Shown: positions 16,801-24,470 of the stretch, piece by piece | Numbering within the stretch: position 1 is the first letter of the stretch | How the letters are laid out: every line of letters begins with the position of its first letter | Source of the DNA: JTS-RE9 sp964649195 | GTDB taxonomy: Bacteria > Planctomycetota > Phycisphaerae > Phycisphaerales > Phycisphaeraceae | DNA: 41,677 nt | Assembly (NCBI GenBank): GCA_964649195.1 | Contig: CAZYPK010000030.1 | Location: forward strand, 1 to 41,677 | Reading direction: 5' to 3' | The notes under the pieces: model-generated | Told to the model about the DNA's origin: nothing | The model's database searches: none | What the model saw: the letters and a program-made list of their open reading frames with translations, nothing else | Translations under genes and position numbers: made by a program

Positions 16801-17004
16801 GGCGTCCGCCATCGTATCGAGCCAACCGGGGCGGTCGCTGGAGGTGGGTTGATATCCATGCGTAATGATCGTCACCCCGCTCAACATCTCTCGCGGTTCG
16901 AGCGCTTCAAAAGTCGGCGATTCATTCATCGCACGACCATCGCGCGGAGCGCACGCCTTGGGTTTCGAGGGTTGTTTCCGTCTCGTCCAGATTGGCCATG
17001 TCAT
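13876..17004 (-). CDS. LEPR-motif surface protein: alpha/beta-hydrolase domain plus Calx-beta repeats
   Basis: This 1042-residue protein starts at ATG 17004 (GGAG eight bases upstream), preferred over an upstream TTG. A basic N-terminus leads to FEALEPREMLSG (~33-43), the planctomycete LEPR export motif. Residues ~45-300 look like a lipase-type hydrolase: VTIITHGYQPTS, then IHLIGHSRGASVV, with nucleophile-elbow Ser at ~168, and TTLDPHP. A short Ig-like region and a Pro-Asp-rich linker (PVDPLPPVDPPFFDPPP) follow. Three Calx-beta domains come next (~470-830), each with E-G/T-x(n)-YAxLSGTATIPAG...I..IDDA.AE..ETV. Two tandem copies of an unknown ~95-residue domain (SIAGLAFNAKI..., SLAGRTANAKI...) close it. 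Probably exported and anchored by Ca-binding repeats; could be an esterase or lipase outside the cell. Monocistronic. Confidence 0.85.
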   Translation of the reverse strand: MTWPIWTRRKQPSKPKACAPRDGRAMNESPTFEALEPREMLSGVTIITHGYQPTSSDRPGWLDTMADAIVERAGDDTAVYALRIDRSGPGGKAQVKSFNLLAGLPPSMNSNGETVIMLDWADASGLVGSYTNTAKIAELVTPYLTNAIPTQGIFHPLAESPIHLIGHSRGASVVSQLAGRLGVQGIWVDQVTTLDPHPVSPDPFSALASNVVFADNYYQEDDWFTYGYSVTGSFEADLTLVVPDHSQIHAYYHGTIDIDAVNDGDNTGLIFGPIAIKSSWYSHAVPLTGPRDAIGYHYSRIGGGSRFDGVVSAGLHPLFGLSNAFRVPLDMSNATWPSLILVELNDSDLTYTAGDLIHPIALFTDADSIAAIGFYLDQDTNPYNDNKILLGYGVYPATDGVVYSVQPEYSTAGAAPGTYHVYAKIVDPGARTRYLYSSSTIEILASPDPVDPLPPVDPPFFDPPPSNPQAGANAPLVTIKATDKTASETGGGTPAGRGTFTVTRDGATNEPLTVHYSFAGTAANDGSDYALPPGFVTIPTGAKSAVIHIDPVDDAIAEGPETVILTLAASSDYRLGATAQRAATVTIADNESTVSITATGKKATEATPAGKPGKVRIARAGKSLANPLTVNYTIGGTAQNGVDYATLSGTATIPAGQKFIDVFITPIDDAVAEDVETVVITLANDSSYNSDAKKTTATVTIADNEPVVTIKATDKAATEKDGGALSARGVFTITRKGGSTALPLAVNYSVAGTATAGDDYAALSGTAVIPAGAKSVIIVVNPIDDIITEPAETVIVTLNADASYRLGKEKERTATVTIADFELAPASIAGLAFNAKITQGTLTFAVKGSTGQWIASDAGDRYIVIGGKGVRTSQGEYTYEKLTSTTALLTFNDAISGQAESTWMFTNPTRMSFSTTNQAGGMQTGTMTMLKPAASLARSSLAGRTANAKISSGVSPFASKGDFLASFNNNGFYNIFGGPGVANSNGAFTYTRFNANTGLLSLTNSSRGDYWSVLTFITLSKVNYVSVHEDTLAVQRGTMSIF

Positions 17005-17104
17005 GGGCGTTTCTCCGGTGCGTTTGGGCAAGGTTTAACAAGGTACCATACAGCCGGTCGATGGCGAAGGTTTTTTCGCGGAAGTTTCCGATTTCACGGG
17101 GAGC

Positions 17105-17258
17105 TGTTTATTGACCTTCACTTTAGTAAAATCCCCAAGCCCAAGGGTGCGCCCCCGGAGGTCCGCCGAACCCTTGAGGTATCGAGCCGGAACACCCCGA
17201 CGGCTCGCGGACTCGCCATCGGGCTTGGGGCTTTTCTTAAAGTGACCATCAATAAACG
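17105..17258. repeat. ~150-bp element with 38-bp terminal inverted repeats
   Basis: Arms 17105-17142 and 17221-17258 are near-complementary (GTTTATTGA...TCACTTTA..AAAA.CCCCAAGCCC, about six mismatches). The GC-rich middle has no credible gene. Size and structure are those of a miniature inverted-repeat element. No other copy was seen in the window. The remainder of 17005-17317 shows nothing. Confidence 0.75.
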
Positions 17259-17317
17259 ACAACCCCATCATGTTATCCAATCGATAGCAAGGAAAGTTTC
17301 GCCGACAGTGGCCGATC

Positions 17318-17557
17318 ATGGCCAAGGCTCAACACGCCCGGCGGTATCGGTCGCTGCCCGCGCTGCTGCGGAAGATGCGCGAGGAGGCCGCGATGACGCA
17401 GCGCGGCCTGGCGGAGAAGCTGCGCGTCTCCCATGTCTTCATCCACAAGTCCGAGACCGGCGAACGGCGGGTCGATGTCACCGAGTTCCTCGACTGGTGC
17501 ATCGGCTGCGGCGTCGATCCCGTCGATGGCCTGAAGCGGCTGATGCGCGGAAGATGA
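17318..17557 (+). CDS. XRE-family helix-turn-helix regulator
   Basis: This 79-residue protein is a single HTH_3 domain: LPALLRKMREEAAMTQRGLAEKLRVSHVFIHKSETGERRVDVTEFLDWC has the five-helix pattern, with the turn at Q-R-G-L-A-E-K-L-R-V-S and recognition helix HVFIHKSE. No second domain is present, so it is a small DNA binder of the Cro/cI kind. It lies just downstream of the inverted-repeat element and 94 bp ahead of the aminotransferase gene on the same strand, which it might control. The spacer contains a decayed piece resembling family B (AAGCGGCT...GCGAGG). Confidence 0.8.
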   Translation: MAKAQHARRYRSLPALLRKMREEAAMTQRGLAEKLRVSHVFIHKSETGERRVDVTEFLDWCIGCGVDPVDGLKRLMRGR

Positions 17558-17651
17558 GGATCGCCACGCCGCAAGCGGCTCGGACGCGAGGGCGCATCCG
17601 CTTCGTCCGCCGAGGCGGACGGCCAAATAAGTGCGCGGTAGGATTCGCATC

Positions 17652-18800
17652 ATGAAAGATGTCCCCCTCGATCTCCCGGCTGAGTTTCCCATTCTCGGCG
17701 AGTTGGCGTTCTTCAATCATGCCGGGGTCGCGCCCATCAGCCGCCGGGCCGGTGATGCGCTGCGGAGTTATGCGGAGCAGGCCCAGCGGTTCGCCTATTT
17801 TCAGCGGAACTGGCATCGCCGGGTGCGCGAGGTGAAGAGGCTGGCCGCAAGGCTGATAAGCGCGAAGGACGAAAGCGAGATCGCCTTCGTGCCCAACACC
17901 TCCACGGGCATCAGCACCATCGCCAAAGGCATCGCGTGGAAGCCGGGGGACAACGTGATCATCACCAATGTCGAGTACCCGGCGAACCGGTATCCGTGGG
18001 AGGACCTGGCCCGCTTCGGCGTGAAGTTGATCGAAACGCCTCAGCTTCCCGATGGCCGGATCGATCCGGAGGACCTGGCCGATGCGATCACGGATCACAC
18101 GCGGATCGTGGCGGTTTCGCATGTGCAATACGCATCGGGTTGCCGGACCGATCTCAAGCCGATCAGCGAGATGGTGCACCAGGTGGGCGGGTACCTTTGC
18201 GTGGATGCGATTCAGAGCGTGGGCGCGCTGCCTGTGGATGTGCAGGCGATGGGCGTTGATTTTCTCATCGCCGACGGTCACAAGTGGATGCTCGGGCCTG
18301 AAGGGTGCGGCTTCATGTATGTCCGCGATGATCTTGTCGAGCTGCTCCACCCCAACATCGTCGGCTGGATGAACATGGTCGATGCGGGCAACTACGGCAA
18401 CTACCGTTTTCAATTCCTGAAGGATGCACGAAGGTTCGAGCCGGGCAGTTACAACCTGCCGGGCATTTTCGCGCTGGGGGCGAGTCTTGAATTGATTATG
18501 GAGACGGGCATCGAGACGATCTGGTCGCGCATCGAGGCCCTGACCGATCGTCTTTGTGCAGGATTGAAAGCGAAAGGCTATCGCGTCTTCAGCCCGCGAA
18601 ACAGCGGCGAGAAGAGCGGCATCATCGCCTTCGATCCGCCGCGCGACACGGAGCGCAGCACGCCGCCGCTGACAACGATCATCGGCGATCTGGAGAGGCA
18701 AGGCATCGTGATCGTCATCCGCGAAGGAAGGCTGCGCGCCAGCCCGCACTTCTACAACAGCGAAGCGCAGATCGATCAGCTGATCGACGCGCTGCCTTGA
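17652..18800 (+). CDS. Class V aminotransferase (cysteine desulfurase/epimerase-like)
   Basis: PLP enzyme of fold type I, 382 residues from the ATG at 17652 (an in-frame GTG at 17631 is less likely). Visible motifs: FFNHAGVAPIS (~20-30), NTSTGISTIAKGI (phosphate-binding turn, ~82-95), SHVQYASGCRTDL (~156), VDAIQSVGALPVD (D185 pairing with the pyridine N) and ADGHKWMLGPEGCGF with Schiff-base K211. C-terminal domain ends RASPHFYNSEAQIDQLIDAL. The family includes cysteine desulfurases, kynureninases, isopenicillin N epimerases and serine-pyruvate enzymes; the N-H-A-G-V and R-x-S-P-H-F-Y-N patterns fit the 'aminotransferase V / selenocysteine-lyase-like' group, substrate unknown. Converges with the DoxX gene 12 bp away. 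Confidence 0.82.
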   Translation: MKDVPLDLPAEFPILGELAFFNHAGVAPISRRAGDALRSYAEQAQRFAYFQRNWHRRVREVKRLAARLISAKDESEIAFVPNTSTGISTIAKGIAWKPGDNVIITNVEYPANRYPWEDLARFGVKLIETPQLPDGRIDPEDLADAITDHTRIVAVSHVQYASGCRTDLKPISEMVHQVGGYLCVDAIQSVGALPVDVQAMGVDFLIADGHKWMLGPEGCGFMYVRDDLVELLHPNIVGWMNMVDAGNYGNYRFQFLKDARRFEPGSYNLPGIFALGASLELIMETGIETIWSRIEALTDRLCAGLKAKGYRVFSPRNSGEKSGIIAFDPPRDTERSTPPLTTIIGDLERQGIVIVIREGRLRASPHFYNSEAQIDQLIDALP

Positions 18801-18812
18801 GCCGCCGGAGCA

Positions 18813-19253
18813 TCACACCTTCACGATCACTTCCTTTTTCGCCGGGAAGATCAGGGCATCAATGGCGATCCTGCCCGGCCCGGTGAAGAGCAGCGTGGCG
18901 AAGAGGATCAGATAGAGAATCGCCATTTCCTTGGCCGGTCCGCCGGCGGCGAAAAGCGGATCGTCAGCGTGCTTCCAGAACGCGGCGACGCACATGGTCA
19001 CCACGGGGAAGAGCGTTGCGAATCGCGTGAGCAGACCGATGGCGACCAGGGCCGGCGCCACGACCTCGCCGATGATCGCCAGGATCAGACTGGTTCGCGA
19101 TCCAACGCCAAAGGGATCGTCGAACGTCTCCGCGTAGGTCGAGAAGTTCTGCATCTTCCCCAGGCCGTGACCGAACACCATCATCGCCGCCGCCGTGACG
19201 CGCATGAGCAGCAAGCCGAACGAGTTCAATCCGCACTTGAAACCACAGTTCAT
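18813..19253 (-). CDS. DoxX family membrane protein
   Basis: This 146-residue protein has four hydrophobic helices (about 10-28, 53-75, 78-92 and 108-127) and the DoxX pattern: LLLMRVTAAAMMVFGHGLGKMQNF at the start, GEVVAPALVAIGLLTRFATL in the middle, and a final FTGPGRIAIDAL. DoxX proteins are small inner-membrane proteins linked to thiosulfate/quinone redox or to oxidative stress; the exact role is not fixed. GGAG is six bases before the ATG. It is divergent from rlmN by 85 bp and convergent with the aminotransferase. Confidence 0.85.
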   Translation of the reverse strand: MNCGFKCGLNSFGLLLMRVTAAAMMVFGHGLGKMQNFSTYAETFDDPFGVGSRTSLILAIIGEVVAPALVAIGLLTRFATLFPVVTMCVAAFWKHADDPLFAAGGPAKEMAILYLILFATLLFTGPGRIAIDALIFPAKKEVIVKV

Positions 19254-19338
19254 GATTCACTCCAGATGAGAGGCGCGGCAACGAGGGGCACAAATGATGC
19301 CGCACCTCGTCGCATTCACAAGTCCTACAATAGCCGCC

Positions 19339-20601
19339 ATGAGCGAGCGTCTCCACTTTTTCGACCTCACCCGCGACGAGTTGCGCGATCGGCTCGGCGG
19401 TTTGTCCATGCCTTCCTTTCGCGCCGACCAACTGCTCGACTGGGTTTATCGCAAGAACGTGGCCGACCCCGCGCTGATGCTCAACCTTTCCAAAACCGAC
19501 CGACGGCGGCTCCGGGAAAACTTCCGCTTCACCACCAGCCGCATCGTCCGCCACCAGGTCGCCACCGATGGCGTGCAGAAGCTGCTGGTGCAGTGGGAGG
19601 AGGAAGGGAACAGCGGACAGGAGACGGAAGACATCCTAGCCGCAGCGTCCTCGCTGCGCGTCTGCGAAACAGGAGACGGGAGACAGGAAACAGAGAACAA
19701 TGAACCATTTTCAAAAAAACACCTCGACCTCGCGTTGCCTGTCGTTTCCTCTTCCGCCGACTCGGCACTCGGAACTCGAAACTCGGCACTTGTTTCCGAT
19801 CCTCGCCGGCAAACCGAATGCGTGATGATCCCCGCCGATGATGCGGAAGAGACCGGCAGGCGTTCGCGCCGCACCGCGTGCATCTCCAGCCAGGTCGGCT
19901 GCCCGGTGGGTTGCAGGTTTTGCGCCTCGGGGCTGGGCGGTCTCGATGGCGATCTCACAGCCGGCCGCATCATCGAACAGGTCTGGCGGCTGGGCACGCT
20001 TGAAGGCGTCGGCCGGATCAGCAACGTGGTCTTCATGGGCATGGGCGAGCCGCTGGCGAATTTCAACCAGGTCGTCAAAGCGATCCGCACCATGACCGCC
20101 GACTGGGGCCTTGGCATTTCCGCCCGCCGCATCACGCTCAGCACCGTCGGCCTGCCCGCCCAGATGCGGCGACTGGCTGACCTGGAAATCCCCATCACGC
20201 TGGCCATCAGCCTGCACGCGCCCAACGATGCGCTGCGCCGCGAGCTCATCCCCTGGGCTGAATATGTTTCCATCGATCAGCTTCTGGAGGCGGGCGACTA
20301 CTACTTCGACAAGACCGGCCGCGAAATCACGCTCGAATACATCCTGCTGGGCGGCATCAATGATCAGCCGCAACATGCGCACGAACTGGCCCAGGTCGCC
20401 TCGCGCTTGCGGGCCAATGTGAACCTGATCCGCTACAACGAGGTGAAAGGCTTGCCGTTTGACCGCCCGCACACGGAAGATGTGCGACAGTTTCAGGAAG
20501 CGCTGCGCGAAGCAGGCATCAACACGCACATCCGCGCCAGCCGGGGCAGGGACATCGCGGCAGCCTGCGGACAACTGCGGCACGAGCAGGCAAGAAGTTA
20601 A
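19339..20601 (+). CDS. rlmN: 23S rRNA (A2503)-C2 methyltransferase RlmN with ~68-residue repeat-derived insertion
   Basis: Radical-SAM enzyme that methylates A2503 of 23S rRNA and A37 of some tRNAs. From ATG 19339 the protein has 420 residues against ~350 usual. Present: N-terminal helical domain (FRADQLLDWVYRK), CxxxCxxC cluster C188-C192-C195 (GCPVGCRFC), FMGMGEPLAN, RRITLSTVGL, the ISLHAPND/R segment, EYILLGGIND and the C-terminal SRGRDIAAACGQL with the methyl-carrying Cys. Residues ~90-157 (nt ~19606-19810), between LLVQWEEEG and QTECVMIPADD, have no counterpart in RlmN and are translated from intergenic-type repeats. The frame stays open and all catalytic residues remain, so a working enzyme with a surface-loop extension is likely. 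Confidence 0.93.
   Translation: MSERLHFFDLTRDELRDRLGGLSMPSFRADQLLDWVYRKNVADPALMLNLSKTDRRRLRENFRFTTSRIVRHQVATDGVQKLLVQWEEEGNSGQETEDILAAASSLRVCETGDGRQETENNEPFSKKHLDLALPVVSSSADSALGTRNSALVSDPRRQTECVMIPADDAEETGRRSRRTACISSQVGCPVGCRFCASGLGGLDGDLTAGRIIEQVWRLGTLEGVGRISNVVFMGMGEPLANFNQVVKAIRTMTADWGLGISARRITLSTVGLPAQMRRLADLEIPITLAISLHAPNDALRRELIPWAEYVSIDQLLEAGDYYFDKTGREITLEYILLGGINDQPQHAHELAQVASRLRANVNLIRYNEVKGLPFDRPHTEDVRQFQEALREAGINTHIRASRGRDIAAACGQLRHEQARS
19606..19810 (+). repeat. Composite repeat insertion inside rlmN
   Basis: Three parts are recognisable: AGGAGAC-type heptamers (19617-19630 and 19669-19695, same unit as at 30361), a piece TAGCCGCAGCGTCCTCGC (19637-19654) matching one arm of the palindrome at 26821, and GGAACTCGAAACTC-type heptamers (19761-19795, same unit as at 31035 and 31993). 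The insert is in frame with no stop. Confidence 0.85.
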
Positions 20602-20629
20602 CGGCGTGGCTTCTCCGCAACGGAAACCT

Positions 20630-21467
20630 TCACACCAAGCGCGCCCATTTCGCCCACTGCTCCGTGAGGGCCATGCCCCGATCCAGATCGTACTGCGGGC
20701 AATAACCGAGCTGCGCCACGGCCTTGTCGATCAGCACCCGCGTCGGCGAGGTGAACTGCGGCAGACTGGCGAGGTCGGGATAAATGATCGGCCGCGCATC
20801 CGCGGCGACAGCCTGCTGCGCGGGTTTCATCACCGGCTTGGCAGGCTGATCGAAGTCATCCCCGAGCACGCGACGCTTGACGGCTCGCACCCAGCGCGCG
20901 GGGGAAAGCTTCACCGCAAGTTTGTAGGGCCAGCCAAGCGGAGAGTTGACGATGCGCTGCCGCACATCATGCCGCTCGCGCAGGACCTGCAAGGCCCAGC
21001 CGACCAGACCCCGGGGCGGGCGTTGCCGCTTGAGCTGTCGGGCGATCTCATCGGGTGACATGCTCACGATCGAGTCCTGCTTCACCATGCGTTCCAGGTG
21101 TGCGTAATACTCCCGCCATGTGGTGGGCTGCGGGCCGGAGATCAGATAAGACTGCCCGGCGGCCCGGGGCGAATCGACCGCGCGCAACATGGCCTGGACG
21201 ACATCATCGACATACACGGGATTGCAGACCCCGGCGCCGCCGTCGGCCAGGGCAAATCGGCCGGCGCGAAGACGGGCGATCTGCCCTGCGGTCCACCAGC
21301 CGCCGAACGGGCCGTAAACGACCGTGGGTTGCAGCACGGATACAGGCAGGCCGTGCTCGCGGTGCGCCTGCATCACGATGTGCTCCGCTTCGAGCTTGGT
21401 GTCACCGTAGGCGTCGCCGGTGAGGCGCGGCGGTTTCATCGAGCGTGGCGGATTCGAGCGGGGCCGG
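20630..21467 (-). pseudogene. Truncated, frameshifted NAD-dependent epimerase/dehydratase (extended SDR)
   Basis: The downstream two thirds of an extended SDR are intact: TGDAYGDTKLEAEH (YxxxK active site), LPVSVLQPTVVYGP, NPVYVDDVVQAML and YLISGPQPTTWREY, then a long C-terminal part. The N-terminal Rossmann half with GxxGxxG (~110-130 residues) is missing. Directly after the FkbM stop codon the sequence reads, in a second frame, PAPLESATLDETAAP, the natural SDR run-up to TGDAYGDTK, so a 1-nt-class frameshift lies near 21432. The deletion boundary therefore coincides with the end of the FkbM gene. A start at ATG 21439 could still give a 269-residue fragment without a cofactor site. It was probably the sugar-modifying enzyme of this export cluster. 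Confidence 0.75.
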
Positions 21468-22283
21468 TCACTTCCGCTGAAGGATGGAAATGACCTCGTT
21501 CTCGCGCGTCCATCGTATGATCGGCTGGAAGCCTGCGTTGGTGAGTACGGCGGAAACATCGTCGGTTGTCTTGCCCAATTGTGCAAGCTGCACCCCATGC
21601 GCCTCAATGAAGATGGTCTTAATCTGGCCGGATGCCAGGAGTCCGGTGGCGCCCTGAAGCACGCGAAGCTCGGCACCTTCGCAGTCGATCTTCAGCGCGG
21701 TGGGGGGCGGAACATTCAGCGTCGCGGGCGCGTCGTCGAGGCGAAGCGTCGGCACCTGGATGACATTCGCGTGCGCATCATTGAGGACCAGCGAGTGCCT
21801 GCCATCACTGTTGCGGGCATGGACGCCGAAGCCGGCTGTGCCGTTTTCATCGCTGGCGGCGACTTTCATGAGGGAGACGTTGCTGAGACTGTTCAGCGCC
21901 AAGTTCTTCGCCAGCCGGTCGTTGTTTCGAGGCTCAGGCTCGAAGACAACGAGCCTGCCGGCGGTGAGACGCTGCGCCATGAAGACGGACCAGGTGCCGA
22001 TGTGACCACCGATCTCGTAGAGGATGTCATCTTCGCGCAGAACATTGAGGAAATGTTCGATCTGTTCGCGTTCGAACATGGGACCGGCGAGGTGTTCATA
22101 ATCGCCCGAGTCGATCATGTGGAATCGGGCCTTGAATCCGCCGACCCGGCTGGAGAACTGGCCTCGGGAGTAGAGTGCGCGGGTGTAGAAGGACCGCATC
22201 CCCCGCGTGGGTATGAGGCGCATCGCCTGTCGCGCGAAAGCCAGCCGTGCGTCTTGCCAGCAACGTCGTAGAGCTGAAACCAC
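21468..22283 (-). CDS. FkbM family methyltransferase
   Basis: SAM-dependent O-methyltransferase of the FkbM type, 271 residues. GTG at 22283 is chosen as start: it is two bases after the ABC ATPase stop and has GGGAG seven bases upstream; the longer upstream frame overlaps the ATPase gene. Motifs: D-ILYEIGGHIGTWSVF (SAM motif I), LVVFEPEPRNNDRLAKNLALN (motif II/post-I), SLMKVAASDENGTAGFGV, LRLDD, LKIDCEGAELRVLQGA (diagnostic D-x-E-G-x-E) and IFIEAHG. Placed after Wzm/Wzt-type exporter genes, it probably methylates a sugar of the exported glycan, perhaps as a chain cap. Ends right at the remnant SDR gene. Confidence 0.88.
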   Translation of the reverse strand: MVSALRRCWQDARLAFARQAMRLIPTRGMRSFYTRALYSRGQFSSRVGGFKARFHMIDSGDYEHLAGPMFEREQIEHFLNVLREDDILYEIGGHIGTWSVFMAQRLTAGRLVVFEPEPRNNDRLAKNLALNSLSNVSLMKVAASDENGTAGFGVHARNSDGRHSLVLNDAHANVIQVPTLRLDDAPATLNVPPPTALKIDCEGAELRVLQGATGLLASGQIKTIFIEAHGVQLAQLGKTTDDVSAVLTNAGFQPIIRWTRENEVISILQRK

Positions 22284-22285
22284 AG

Positions 22286-23554
22286 TTAGACTCCCATCCG
22301 GATGGCCTCTTGCCGGCCCGGCGCCTCGGTGGCGGCATCGGCGGTCAAGAGCGGGCGGACCTGCCACTGGCCGGTCAGATTGATCAACGGGCCGACGACG
22401 CCGCTGCCGCGAACGGAAAAATTACGCGGCTGAGCCTGGGCCCAGACACAACGGTCCGTCGTCAGATCGAACACCTTGAACATCAAGCGGAACTCACCGT
22501 CCGCCAGGGGCATCGGATCGATCGTGAACCGTAACCGGTAAGTGCCAGGCAATGAGGGCAGGGCCACGTTCTGAAGATGCGTCGCCGCGGTGCTGATGTA
22601 TGTGTTGCTGATCGTCTCCAGATTCAGAAGGACCGTCAGATCCCCCAGAGGCCTTCGCACGATCAGGTCGCACTCGATGATCCGGGGCTGCCGCGAACGC
22701 CACTCCAGCGATTCATCGCCGTTCATATCCAGCGTCCGGATATTGCGGATGAATGTCTCGGCCGATTCACTTTCCTGGTCGGGTGCTTCGTCTTTGCTCA
22801 GCAGATCAAGGTAGAGTCGGATCGCGTCGTTGGTATCACCGTTGTGAACGATCTGGCCCTGATTCAAGACGATCGTTTTTTCGCACAGTTCGCGGACCTG
22901 GTCGAGGATGTGCGAGATAAACACGACCGTGACATTGGATTTGAGCAGCCGGTGCATGTGACGGACGCACTTGTCGCGAAACCGCGCGTCGCCCACGCTA
23001 AGCACTTCATCGACCAGCAGCACATCGGGCTCCATGTGGGCGGCGATCGAGAAGCCCAGCCGAGCGCCCATTCCGGAGCTGTATCGCTTCACGGGCGTAT
23101 CGATGAAATCCTCGATTCCCGCGAAGTCGATGATCGCCTTCTCCTTGGTCTTGATCTCCTTGCGCTTCATGCCCAGGATCGTGCCGTTGAGGAAGATATT
23201 CTCCCGCCCCGTGAGGTCGGGGTGAAAGCCTGCCCCGACTTCGATCAGCGCCGAAATGCGGCCATTGACCTTGTAGCTGCCGCGGTTGGGTTTGAGGATG
23301 CGCGAGAGCAGCTTGAGCATCGTGCTCTTGCCCGCGCCGTTGGGGCCGATGATGCCCAGCGATTCGCCGCGCTTCACTTCGAAGCTGACATCGCGCAGCG
23401 CCCAGAACTCGCGGTTTTGCAGTTCATCCCCGGGAGGCTTGCGGCCGGTGAGGCGCTTGAACAACGCCGGGATCAGTTCGCGCAGCGAATCGTGGACTTC
23501 GCCCTTGCGAAATTTCTTCCAGACGTTTTCGACTTGGATGACTGCGTCGTTCAT
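22286..23554 (-). CDS. Polysaccharide ABC exporter ATP-binding protein (Wzt/TagH type)
   Basis: Powers export of undecaprenyl-linked glycan (O-antigen, capsule or teichoic-like). The 422 residues carry Walker A GPNGAGKST (70-78), the Q-loop region VGAGFHPDLTGRENIFLNG typical of the Wzt/KpsT/TagH group, signature YSSGMGARLGF (~158), Walker B VLLVDEVLSVGD (~178-189) and switch His in FISH. Residues ~255-410 form an extra C-terminal beta domain as in Wzt proteins that read a chain-terminating modification (e.g. methyl cap); the adjacent FkbM methyltransferase fits that arrangement. It follows the permease gene by 94 bp and is followed two bases later by FkbM. Confidence 0.9.
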   Translation of the reverse strand: MNDAVIQVENVWKKFRKGEVHDSLRELIPALFKRLTGRKPPGDELQNREFWALRDVSFEVKRGESLGIIGPNGAGKSTMLKLLSRILKPNRGSYKVNGRISALIEVGAGFHPDLTGRENIFLNGTILGMKRKEIKTKEKAIIDFAGIEDFIDTPVKRYSSGMGARLGFSIAAHMEPDVLLVDEVLSVGDARFRDKCVRHMHRLLKSNVTVVFISHILDQVRELCEKTIVLNQGQIVHNGDTNDAIRLYLDLLSKDEAPDQESESAETFIRNIRTLDMNGDESLEWRSRQPRIIECDLIVRRPLGDLTVLLNLETISNTYISTAATHLQNVALPSLPGTYRLRFTIDPMPLADGEFRLMFKVFDLTTDRCVWAQAQPRNFSVRGSGVVGPLINLTGQWQVRPLLTADAATEAPGRQEAIRMGV

Positions 23555-23648
23555 GTTCCTGCTTATCGGGTCCGGCGGGCGCGTCGGGTGAGGTCATGCG
23601 CGGCCTGCGAGGGTTGTCTTGCCGTTGTGTTGTGTATCGGATCAATGC

Positions 23649-24470
23649 TCATGCGTATTCCGCAAAGAGGTGCTCGGCCTTCTCGAAGAAGACGCCGCCC
23701 AGGAGCATGGCCAGCAGGGCCGTGATCGTCGAGTAGCCCAGCCAGGGCCAGAGGAACGGATCGATGGCGCCTTCGACGACGACGCAGCGGATGGCTTCGA
23801 GCAGCGGGGCGACGGGGTTGAGCAGAAAAATCCAGCCGTGGCTGCCCAGTTCGGAATAGCTGAAGAAGACGAGCGAGAAGAACAGGCCGAATTGAAGCAT
23901 GACCTGCACGATGTATTTCACATCGCGGAAGAAGAGGTTGGCCGCGGCAAGGAAGAGACCCACGCCCGTCGCCAGGCAAAGCAGCAGGAACAGGATCACC
24001 GGCAGCAGCAGGAGGTTCCATGAAACGACGACGCCCGACGATTCCGCCGGTGCAAAAAAGGCGATGGCGATCACCATCAGCGCCAGCCCGGTGACGCTGA
24101 TGGCGAAATCGAACAGCGCCGAGAGCACCCCGGCAATGGGCACGACCTGCCGGGGAAAATAGATCTTGGTGATGAGTCCGATATTGGAGAGAAGACTCGT
24201 GGAGGCTCCGCCCACGATGGCGGCAAAAAGAAGCCAGGGCACCGACTTGACCATCACCCCGACCACCGCCGCCAATTCCAGCGATTTGCCGCTGAAGATC
24301 GCCATCGCCAGCCGAAACACCACCCCGGAACCGATGGCCAGCAGCGGCATGAAAAAGACCCACATGATGCCCATGACCGCCTGCTTGTACTTGACGCGGA
24401 TGTCGCGCCAGGTCAGCGCCGTGAGCAGGTCACGGTATTCGTAAAGCTCCTTGAACATCCGGGTCAACAT
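23649..24470 (-). CDS. Polysaccharide ABC exporter permease (Wzm/TagG, ABC-2 type)
   Basis: A 273-residue inner-membrane protein with six hydrophobic segments. It starts with the amphipathic run-up RDLLTALTWRDIRVKYKQAVMGIMW, the hallmark of Wzm/TagG permeases, and ends in the VNPxxxxLEAIR-like LNPVAPLLEAIRCVVVEG and a final helix ATITALLAMLLGG-like segment. It pairs with the ATPase encoded 94 bp downstream. First gene of the cluster permease-ATPase-FkbM-(dead SDR). No Shine-Dalgarno stands out; MLTRMF offers two closely spaced starts. Confidence 0.9.
   Translation of the reverse strand: MLTRMFKELYEYRDLLTALTWRDIRVKYKQAVMGIMWVFFMPLLAIGSGVVFRLAMAIFSGKSLELAAVVGVMVKSVPWLLFAAIVGGASTSLLSNIGLITKIYFPRQVVPIAGVLSALFDFAISVTGLALMVIAIAFFAPAESSGVVVSWNLLLLPVILFLLLCLATGVGLFLAAANLFFRDVKYIVQVMLQFGLFFSLVFFSYSELGSHGWIFLLNPVAPLLEAIRCVVVEGAIDPFLWPWLGYSTITALLAMLLGGVFFEKAEHLFAEYA

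Noticed and set aside
17035..17325. 96-codon minus-strand frame ahead of the XRE gene
   Set aside because: Its sequence is the two inverted arms of the 17105-17258 element read in frame.
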